In this document: piece by piece, positions 1 through 5,727 of the stretch
How positions within the stretch are numbered: the first letter of the stretch is position 1
Layout of the letters: the number at the start of each line of letters is the position of its first letter
Source: Paludibacter sp.
Lineage (GTDB): Bacteria > Bacteroidota > Bacteroidia > Bacteroidales > Paludibacteraceae
Direction of reading: 5' to 3'
DNA: 14,537 nucleotides
NCBI GenBank assembly: GCA_028748945.1
Contig: JAQTOL010000030.1
Location: 1 to 14,537 of the forward strand
Translations under genes and position numbers: made by a program
The notes under the pieces: model-generated
What the model saw: the letters and a program-made list of their open reading frames with translations, nothing else
The model's database searches: none
Told to the model about the DNA's origin: nothing

Positions 1-1080
1 TTCATTTTCCTTCAATCGTTCTGCATTTTCAGCCACAATGAGTTGATCAATAACGCCCTGAACATCGCCACCCATGAAAGCGGAGAGGTTGTAAATGGTG
101 AAGTTGATACGGTGATCGGTGATACGTCCCTGCGGATAGTTGTATGTACGGATTTTGGCTGAACGGTCGCCTGTAGAAACCATGGTTTTTCGTTTTGAAC
201 CTATTTCGTCTAGGTACTTTTGGTGCTCCACTGCATATAAACGCGAACGGAGCTCATTCATTGCCTTGGCCTTGTTTTTATGTTGCGATTTCTCGTCCTG
301 ACATTGAACCGTGGTTCCTGTAGGAATATGCACCAGCCGAATGGCCGAATAGGTTGTATTTACCGACTGACCGCCGGCTCCCGAAGAACAGAAGGTATCC
401 ACGCGCACATCCGATTCTTTGAGTTCGTAATCAAATTCTTCCATTTCAGGAAGTACAGCCACGGTGGCCGCAGAGGTATGAACACGTCCCTGCGTTTCGG
501 TTTGCGGAACGCGTTGTACACGGTGCACGCCCGATTCGTATTTCAGGGTTCCGTACACATTTTCGCCTGAAACCGTAAAAATAACTTCTTTGTAGCCGCC
601 CGAACTCCCGTCACTTATATTTGTGATATCAACTTTCCAACCTTTTGTTTCACAATATTTTACATACATGCGGAAAAGATCACCGGCAAAAATGGCTGCT
701 TCATCACCACCGGTACCACCACGAATTTCGACAATGGCATTTTTGTTATCTTCAGGATCGGCCGGAATCAACAGCAACTTAATATTTTCTTCCATTTCCG
801 GGATTTTGGGTTCAATCTCGTCAATTTCAGCTTTGGCCATTTCACGCATTTCCGGATCACTTTCATTTTCCTGAATTTCTTTGGCTTCGGACAAATGTGT
901 CAATGCAGTTTTGTATTCCTGTTGTGCCTCCATGATTCGTTGCAATTCACGATACTCTTTGTTGAGTTTTACATATCGTTTCATGTCTCCAATCACTTCG
1001 GGATCGGTTATCAACGTCGAAATCTCTTCGAACTTGTGTTGCAATCCTTCTAACTTTTCTATTAATGTTTTCTCAGCCAT
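1..1080 (-). CDS. prfA: Peptide chain release factor 1 (RF1), 3' end cut by the window edge
   Basis: RF1 recognises UAA and UAG in the ribosomal A site and triggers hydrolysis of the peptidyl-tRNA. The minus frame is open for 360 codons from ATG at 1080 to the window edge with no stop. The family is about 355-360 residues long, so only the stop and perhaps a few residues are missing. Visible landmarks are the N-terminal helical domain (about 1-100), the GGTGGDEA block (121-128), the codon-recognition tripeptide PxT as PQT (192-194) just before [16 protein letters not shown], and the catalytic GGQ (236-238) in [13 protein letters not shown]. The PxT tripeptide separates RF1 from RF2, which has SPF there. 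The gene lies downstream of two secreted-protein genes on the same strand. I see neither a TAnnTTTG box in the 124-bp gap nor a T-tailed terminator, so read-through from upstream is possible (inference). Confidence 0.97.
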   Translation of the reverse strand, partial: MAEKTLIEKLEGLQHKFEEISTLITDPEVIGDMKRYVKLNKEYRELQRIMEAQQEYKTALTHLSEAKEIQENESDPEMREMAKAEIDEIEPKIPEMEENIKLLLIPADPEDNKNAIVEIRGGTGGDEAAIFAGDLFRMYVKYCETKGWKVDITNISDGSSGGYKEVIFTVSGENVYGTLKYESGVHRVQRVPQTETQGRVHTSAATVAVLPEMEEFDYELKESDVRVDTFCSSGAGGQSVNTTYSAIRLVHIPTGTTVQCQDEKSQHKNKAKAMNELRSRLYAVEHQKYLDEIGSKRKTMVSTGDRSAKIRTYNYPQGRITDHRINFTIYNLSAFMGGDVQGVIDQLIVAENAERLKENE

Positions 1081-1101
1081 ATTGTTTTAATAAACCCTTC
1101 A

Positions 1102-1117
1102 TCCGTCAGTTGACGGA
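1102..1117. repeat. Short perfect inverted repeat upstream of prfA
   Basis: TCCGTCA and TGACGGA form 7-bp arms around a 2-base centre, 15 bp or more from the prfA start. No T-run follows on either strand, so it is not an intrinsic terminator. Palindromes of this kind occur as dispersed intergenic elements in Bacteroidota genomes (general knowledge, not checked here). It could also act as an mRNA hairpin in the prfA leader. Confidence 0.5.
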
Positions 1118-1199
1118 GAATAAGAGATGCTTTTTGTTTTAATAAATTTCTACTTCTTTCATGAAGTTTAAATCATCAAGAATTGTAGTTTCCATTTTT

Positions 1200-1211
1200 C
1201 CCCTTTAGGGG
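1200..1211. repeat. C/G-block inverted repeat (CCCCTTTAGGGG)
   Basis: The inverted repeat is followed on the plus strand by a second GGGG block (TTAGGGG). It overlaps the stop and the last codons of the 1205-1858 gene, so that protein's C-terminal LTPNP is encoded by repeat-like sequence. On the minus strand the hairpin is followed by A residues, so it does not look like a terminator for that gene. C4/G4 elements of this form are common dispersed intergenic sequences in Bacteroidota (general knowledge, not checked for this genome). Confidence 0.45.
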
Positions 1212-1858
1212 TTAGGGGTCAGTCTTTCCCTTCTTTCTGCCTCATCTTTCAAATTATGCACATACTTTTTTAACCGCCATTCCATAATACTTTGGAAACG
1301 CTTTTTTGAAATGAATATATCAAAAAACCATCCAAATCGGATATGTGTTTCAAGTGTATACATACATTCCTTTTTGTTTTTGGGAATAAGGGTAAATGTG
1401 CAGTACATTTTCTTGAAAAATCCTTCTGAATGAACCAATTCGAGATTAAATGAACTGTTCCCGTTTTTGAATCGTTTATGAGTCAGCTTACTGTCAATAC
1501 TTATGTCGGGAAATGTAATTATATTCGGAATAACTACATCGCCCACACCACGGATAACAGCAGTTGATTTATCATAACTTGTTGATTTAAAGTAAAATTC
1601 CATCAATTCGTTCTTCTCTTTCCGTAAATTCATTCCCTTTAATGCCCAGCTAAAAAGTGCATCCAGATTATATCGCATCTGGTAATCGAAATCCCGGGTC
1701 ACCGAACTACACACACTATCGGATGCTTTTACACTGACCTGACAATAAGTAACAAACTCTCCATCCTTATAGTTTGTGGAAATGGAATCGACAGGTGAAG
1801 CATTTAAGAATAGGCTATTCGTAAGAAATAAAAATAGTAACAGGATGCAATTTCTCAT
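1205..1858 (-). CDS. Secreted protein of unknown function, downstream copy of a tandem paralogue pair
   Basis: I do not recognise a named family. The frame could start at ATG 1894, directly after the upstream gene's TAG stop, but I prefer ATG 1858. From there the product is 217 residues, exactly the length of the upstream paralogue, and the two align without a gap from residue 1 to about 34 (both have D24 S25 and then STxYKDGxFV). This start also places a signal peptide (MRNCILLLFLFLTNSLFLNA) at the true N terminus. Shared features are FxWALK at about 68-73, a DVVxPxxxxF segment in the middle, and a C-terminal FxWFFxxFIxKxR followed by EWRxKK, then a charged helical tail. The mature protein of about 195 residues is probably exported to the periplasm or outer surface. 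The gap to the upstream gene is 36 bp, so they are likely one transcript. A SRPBCC-like beta fold is possible but unsupported. Confidence 0.8.
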   Translation of the reverse strand: MRNCILLLFLFLTNSLFLNASPVDSISTNYKDGEFVTYCQVSVKASDSVCSSVTRDFDYQMRYNLDALFSWALKGMNLRKEKNELMEFYFKSTSYDKSTAVIRGVGDVVIPNIITFPDISIDSKLTHKRFKNGNSSFNLELVHSEGFFKKMYCTFTLIPKNKKECMYTLETHIRFGWFFDIFISKKRFQSIMEWRLKKYVHNLKDEAERRERLTPNP

Positions 1859-1894
1859 GCTTTGGTTTTTTAAAACAGAACTGAATTTACACAT

Positions 1895-2548
1895 CTATTT
1901 ACTTTTGACAGCTTTCTGTCTTTTTTCCGATTCGTCAATCATGTTTTCGGTAAACTTCTTTATCCGCCATTCGACAATTGTTTTGTATCTTCTTTTCGTT
2001 ATAAACAGATTGAAAAACCAATCAAATTCAATTTTTAAATTAGAAATATAAAGTTGTTCGTTATTACTTAGTGGTATTATTGTTAGAGTTCCCAGTGCAT
2101 TTTTAATAACGAAACTTGAATATATAATGTCCGCAGTAACTTTAGTCTGTCCATTTGCATAGTTAGTCTTCTGAATGATGCCATCCATTTTGATATTATT
2201 AAATGATGTTAATCCGGGTAACACGACATCAAAAAGTCCGTGAGTGACGTTTGTTTTGGGGTCATTAATGGAAGATTTTAAAACAATAATTAATTCATTG
2301 TCCTTGTGACCTTGTAACCCCAAATCTTTCAGAGCCCAATTAAACAGATTTCCGGGGGTAGTATGAAAATCACTAACCAAATCGCTTGTTACTGCGGACA
2401 CAATTTTATTCGAAACTTTTATTTTGCGCTGATATTGTGAAACAAAAGCTCCATCTTTGTAAAACGTTGAAACAGAATCTGTCGAAGAAGCTGAGATACT
2501 AAAAAATGAAATTATTGTAAATATAAGATATGTATATGTTCTCTTCAT
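1895..2548 (-). CDS. Secreted protein of unknown function, upstream copy of a tandem paralogue pair
   Basis: The product is 217 residues and begins with a Sec signal peptide: K2 R3, then a hydrophobic stretch to about residue 18, with likely cleavage after SISASS. It is paralogous to the gene just downstream on the same strand. They share STxYKDGxFV near residues 26-35, FNWALKDL in the middle third, DVVLP, and the aromatic C-terminal block FDWFFNLFITKRRYKTIVEW ahead of a basic helical tail. No lipobox cysteine, catalytic motif or transmembrane segment beyond the signal is visible, so a soluble exported protein is the best description. The gene is the first of the minus-strand run leading towards prfA. 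A weak -7-like box lies about 77 bp upstream. Tandem duplication followed by divergence is the simplest origin. Confidence 0.82.
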   Translation of the reverse strand: MKRTYTYLIFTIISFFSISASSTDSVSTFYKDGAFVSQYQRKIKVSNKIVSAVTSDLVSDFHTTPGNLFNWALKDLGLQGHKDNELIIVLKSSINDPKTNVTHGLFDVVLPGLTSFNNIKMDGIIQKTNYANGQTKVTADIIYSSFVIKNALGTLTIIPLSNNEQLYISNLKIEFDWFFNLFITKRRYKTIVEWRIKKFTENMIDESEKRQKAVKSK

Positions 2549-2624
2549 TATTCAATTTAAACGCGAATAAAAGCAAATTATCTCAAATTGGAACTGAATT
2601 TTTCCGGTTTTGCTTAAAGCGCTA

Positions 2625-2632
2625 CAAAATTA
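2625..2632 (-). promoter_or_regulatory. Weak candidate -7 box (TAATTTTG) for the secreted-protein pair
   Basis: Read on the minus strand, this octamer fits the Bacteroidota TAnnTTTG consensus and would give a leader of about 70 nt before ATG 2548. No TTTG-like -33 element is seen 19-21 bp upstream. In DNA this AT-rich a chance match is quite possible. Confidence 0.25.
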
Positions 2633-2882
2633 CCATTTATTTAGCTGACTTAAAAATAAAAGTTGAAATTAGATTCAATTATCAAAAATACTTGTATTGA
2701 AACAAACATTTTTTGAGGTTTTAAGTTTATTGAAATTAAAAGAGAATATAAAAAAAAACGATACAGGTACCAAAACGAAAGAATAGCTGAAAAAAATCTA
2801 AAACAGTCAGTTTCGAACAATAATTTAAAAGTCATCAATAGTCAAATCGGAACATCCGGTCAATAGTTTGTATAAAAATGAG

Positions 2883-2890
2883 TACCTTTG
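2883..2890 (+). promoter_or_regulatory. Candidate -7 box (TACCTTTG) for the helicase
   Basis: This octamer matches TAnnTTTG exactly. Transcription would start near 2896-2898, leaving a short A/T-rich leader before ATG 2913. It lies inside the longer reading frame that begins at 2868, which argues against that earlier start. The nearest TTTG (2867-2870) is only 12 bp away, shorter than the usual 19-21 bp, so the -33 element is poor. Confidence 0.5.
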
Positions 2891-2912
2891 TGCCTTTATT
2901 AATAAGATATCA

Positions 2913-4139
2913 ATGAGATTTGACGAACTTCCTCTTTGCGATGCCGTGCTGGACGGCTTGCAAGCCATGAATTTTAAAGAAGCCACTCCGGTTCAGGAGC
3001 AAACTATCCCTGTAATTTTACAAAAACGAGATGTAATTGCCTGTGCACAAACCGGAACCGGTAAAACTGCTGCTTTTATTTTGCCGCTTTTACATAATTT
3101 ACAATCCGAACCACACCCCGAAGATAAAGTAAATGCCATTATTATGGCACCAACCCGTGAACTGGCCCAACAAATTGACCAACAAATGGAAGGTTTCTCG
3201 TATTATACTTCTTTTTCATCGGTAGCAGTTTATGGTGGAAATGATTCTAATGCCTGGGATGTACAACGACGTGGTTTGCAAAAAGGAGCCGATGTGGTTA
3301 TCGCCACTCCGGGCCGATTGTTGTCGCATATTAATCTTTACGACATAGATTTTTCACACGTAAAGTACTTTATTCTTGATGAAGCCGATCGCATGCTCGA
3401 TATGGGCTTTTTCGACGATATTATGTTGGTGGTCAACCGCCTGCCGAAAGACCGGCAGACAATCATGTTTTCGGCTACCATGCCTCCGAAAATCCGTCTG
3501 CTTGCCAAAACCATTATGCACGATCCTTTCGAAGTAAAAATTGCCGTTTCGAAACCTCCGGAAAGCATTATGCAAACTGCTTATATTTGTTATGAGGCTC
3601 AAAAACAGGGCATCATTCGTCATTTATTTGTAGAACAGGAAGCGAATAAAGTGATAATTTTTTCCGGCTCAAAACTTAAGGTGAAGGAACTTTTCAAAAC
3701 CTTTCGTCAAATGGGACTTTCGGTTGGTGAAATGCATTCCGACCTCGACCAGGTACAACGCGACCACATCATGCACGAGTTCCGGAATAATCGGGTGAAT
3801 ATACTGGTGGCTACCGATATTGTTTCGCGCGGAATAGATATTGATGATATTTCGTTGATAATAAATTATGATGTACCTCATGATGCCGAAGATTACGTTC
3901 ACCGTATCGGTCGTACGGCGCGTGCCAGTGCTAAAGGGATGTCCATTACTTTTGTGTCGGAAGAGGAACAATACAAGTTCAAACAAATTGAAGAATTTCT
4001 CGAAAAAACGATTTATAAAATCCCTATGCCCGAAGAACTGGGCGAAGCACCGGAATATAAACCTGAACTACACCGTTTCGGTCATAAGAAATTTGCTAAA
4101 GGAAAAGGGTCGTTTAACAGACAAAAACCCAGAAAATAA
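2913..4139 (+). CDS. DEAD-box ATP-dependent RNA helicase, RhlE-like
   Basis: This is an ATP-driven RNA duplex unwinder, acting in ribosome assembly or RNA decay in related enzymes. From ATG 2913 it is 408 residues and has every superfamily 2 motif in order: Q motif F21 with ATPVQEQ (24-30), motif I AQTGTGKT (45-52), Ia PTRELAQQ (80-87), TPGRL (132-136), II DEAD (156-159), III SAT (187-189), V ATDIVSRGID (300-309) and VI HRIGRTAR (330-337). A basic tail of about 25 residues (HKKFAKGKG and onwards) probably binds RNA. The frame extends upstream to 2868, but the family start MRFDELPL and a -7 box inside the extension favour 2913. The gene stands alone, with a tandem repeat and a terminator after it. 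It could equally be named after other bacterial DEAD-box subgroups, so I give no symbol. Confidence 0.96.
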   Translation: MRFDELPLCDAVLDGLQAMNFKEATPVQEQTIPVILQKRDVIACAQTGTGKTAAFILPLLHNLQSEPHPEDKVNAIIMAPTRELAQQIDQQMEGFSYYTSFSSVAVYGGNDSNAWDVQRRGLQKGADVVIATPGRLLSHINLYDIDFSHVKYFILDEADRMLDMGFFDDIMLVVNRLPKDRQTIMFSATMPPKIRLLAKTIMHDPFEVKIAVSKPPESIMQTAYICYEAQKQGIIRHLFVEQEANKVIIFSGSKLKVKELFKTFRQMGLSVGEMHSDLDQVQRDHIMHEFRNNRVNILVATDIVSRGIDIDDISLIINYDVPHDAEDYVHRIGRTARASAKGMSITFVSEEEQYKFKQIEEFLEKTIYKIPMPEELGEAPEYKPELHRFGHKKFAKGKGSFNRQKPRK

Positions 4140-4202
4140 TGCATAATGCATAATTCATAATGCATAATTTTTAATTCATAATTTATAATGCATAATTCAT
4201 AA
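4140..4202 (+). repeat. Nine tandem 7-bp units, consensus T(G/T)CATAA
   Basis: Starting on the base after the helicase stop, nine heptamers follow in perfect register: TGCATAA twice, TTCATAA, TGCATAA, TTTTTAA, TTCATAA, TTTATAA, TGCATAA, TTCATAA. Every unit ends in TAA. Because 7 is not a multiple of 3, stops fall in all three plus frames. It lies between the helicase stop and its terminator, so it is transcribed as 3' untranslated RNA. Similar AT-rich intergenic repeats are familiar in Bacteroidota (general knowledge). Confidence 0.85.
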
Positions 4203-4227
4203 TTGAGGAAATTCTTATATGACAACC

Positions 4228-4257
4228 GGGCCACGATATTTCGCGGCTCTTTTTTTT
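4228..4257 (+). terminator. Intrinsic terminator of the helicase gene
   Basis: A 9-position stem (GGGCCACGA with TCGCGGCTC, one A-C mismatch and one G-T wobble) closes a TATT loop and is followed by eight T residues (4250-4257). It sits about 90 bp after the helicase stop, in the correct orientation. Confidence 0.8.
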
Positions 4258-4316
4258 GTTAATGTTGAACTTTCGTTTGAATCTGAATTTCGTGGAATGA
4301 ATTGATAGAATGTATA

Positions 4317-4352
4317 TAAAAAATCACGGTTCCACCTGAGTGAAACCGTGAT
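4317..4352 (-). terminator. Intrinsic terminator of purL
   Basis: On the minus strand a perfect 9-bp stem (ATCACGGTT with AACCGTGAT, 4323-4331 and 4344-4352) is followed by a run of T residues (plus-strand A's, 4318-4323). It lies 22 bp beyond the purL stop. Together with the plus-strand terminator at 4228-4257 it insulates two convergent genes. Confidence 0.88.
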
Positions 4353-4374
4353 AATATTAAGTACAATAAAACCA

Positions 4375-5727
4375 TTACTTAGCTGCAACTGTTTTTTCCA
4401 CCCATTTTCTTGCATTTACAAATGCTTCCACCCACGGGGTAATTTGGTCATTAGCTTTGCGGTCAGCCGGATAATGCGCCCATTGCCAAGGGAAAATGGC
4501 ACGTTCCGGGTGAGGCATCATGGCCAGATGGCGCCCATCGGTTGAGCAAATTCCGGCTACACCGTAATCCGAACCGTTCGGGTTGGCAGGATAACTTGAA
4601 TAGGCGTATTTGGCAATAATATTGTACTCCTTTTCTTCTTTCGGCAGGTAAAATTTACCTTCACCGTGAGCTACCCAAACGCCCAGCTGGCTGTTTGACA
4701 ATGAACCCAACATCACCGAATTATTTTCAGGAATATTTAATCCAATAAACCCGGATTCAAATTTATGCGAATCGTTGTGTAACATACGGGGTTGAACATC
4801 ATGTTCCGGATTGACCAGTCCGAGCTCTATCATCAACTGGCAACCATTACAAATTCCCAGACTCAATGTGTCTTTTCTGCTGTAGAATTTATCCAGTGCC
4901 GATTTTGCTTTTTCATTAAACAGGAAACCGCCTGCCCAACCTTTGGCAGAGCCTAATACGTCGGAGTTCGAAAAACCTCCGCAGAACACAATCATGTTCA
5001 AATCTTCCAGTGTTTCACGTCCTGTAGCCAAATCGGTCATGTGCACATCTTTCACATCGAAACCGGCAAGGTAAAGGGCATAAGCCATTTCGCGTTCGCC
5101 GTTTGTTCCTTTATCACGGATAATCGCTGCTTTTATGCCACTTGGTTTCCTGTCCTGCGACAGATTGAATTGAGTGAATTTTCCTTTGAAAGATTTATTG
5201 AAATTGAATTCCAGCGCTTGCGTCTTGTAATTGTTGAAACGGGCTGTGGCACAAATTTCACCACTTTGCCTGCGATCCAGCAGATAGGACGAACGGAACC
5301 AAATATCTCGCAATTCATCGATGGAGAATGTATATGAAGCCAGTTTCTTTTTGATTTCCAATCGTCTTTCCTGAATTGGAGTGGCAATACGTGCAAAGCC
5401 AATGCCATTGTTTGCCAGAATCTTTTCAACAGCTTTTTTGTCTGTTACCTGAATCAAAACCCCCGGATTCTCTGCAAAAAGAATGTTGACCAGCGATTTC
5501 TCAGCAATATCATCCAGTTTTACATTCAGTCCGCCGGTTGCATTGGCAAAACACATTTCGAGCAAAGCGGTAATCATACCACCTTCAGAGATATCATGAC
5601 CGGCAAGAATTAATCCTTTGCCAATCAGTTCCTGAATGCTATCGAATGCGGCTTTAAAATATTCTGCATCTTGAACTGTAGGTACTTCTTCACCCAGTTT
5701 ATTGAGTGTTTGTCCTAACGGACCCAC
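4375..5727 (-). CDS. purL: Phosphoribosylformylglycinamidine synthase (PurL), C-terminal part after a frameshift
   Basis: This is the second part of the large single-chain FGAM synthase, which converts FGAR, glutamine and ATP to FGAM in step four of purine synthesis. The frame opens at GTG 5727, directly after an in-frame TAG, so it is unlikely to be an independent gene. It begins in the middle of the synthase module (QTLNKLGEEVPTVQDAEYF), continues through AGHDISEGGM (42-51), and carries the whole glutaminase domain (about 197-450): FCGGFSNSDVLG (248-259), LGICNGCQ with nucleophile Cys293, and PHPER with His406 and Glu408. All catalytic residues are intact. The N-terminal part is the overlapping frame 5699-8104, shifted by one position. 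A terminator follows. Unless the shift is a sequence error or is bypassed by recoding, no complete PurL is made from this locus. Confidence 0.92.
   Translation of the reverse strand: MGPLGQTLNKLGEEVPTVQDAEYFKAAFDSIQELIGKGLILAGHDISEGGMITALLEMCFANATGGLNVKLDDIAEKSLVNILFAENPGVLIQVTDKKAVEKILANNGIGFARIATPIQERRLEIKKKLASYTFSIDELRDIWFRSSYLLDRRQSGEICATARFNNYKTQALEFNFNKSFKGKFTQFNLSQDRKPSGIKAAIIRDKGTNGEREMAYALYLAGFDVKDVHMTDLATGRETLEDLNMIVFCGGFSNSDVLGSAKGWAGGFLFNEKAKSALDKFYSRKDTLSLGICNGCQLMIELGLVNPEHDVQPRMLHNDSHKFESGFIGLNIPENNSVMLGSLSNSQLGVWVAHGEGKFYLPKEEKEYNIIAKYAYSSYPANPNGSDYGVAGICSTDGRHLAMMPHPERAIFPWQWAHYPADRKANDQITPWVEAFVNARKWVEKTVAAK

Larger units (their letters stand above)
2549..2912. other. Divergent intergenic region, very AT-rich
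   Basis: This 364-bp gap separates the minus-strand secreted-protein pair from the plus-strand helicase. It holds a candidate -7 box for each direction (2625-2632 minus, 2883-2890 plus). A 62-codon minus frame at 2650-2838 is low-complexity and has no recognisable product, so I do not call it. I see no tRNA, strong hairpin or repeat here. Confidence 0.6.

Noticed and set aside
1139..1195. 18-codon minus-strand frame (METTILDDLNFMKEVEIY) between the secreted paralogues and prfA
   Set aside because: Too short to judge and lying between two palindromic elements; possibly repeat-derived. No independent support.
2650..2838. 62-codon minus-strand frame in the gap before the helicase
   Set aside because: Low-complexity phenylalanine- and leucine-rich product from AT-rich DNA, no homology signal, and it lies in a divergent promoter region.
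2868..2912. Upstream extension of the helicase (15 extra codons)
   Set aside because: A -7 box lies inside it, and the homologous N terminus starts at MRFDELPL (2913).
4215..4415. 66-codon minus-strand frame between purL and the helicase
   Set aside because: It runs through two terminators and overlaps the purL end in another frame; a shadow, not a gene.
5699..5727. Treating the GTG at 5727 as a true start of an independent purQ-like gene
   Set aside because: The product begins in the middle of the PurL synthase module rather than at the glutaminase domain, so it is a broken half of one gene.
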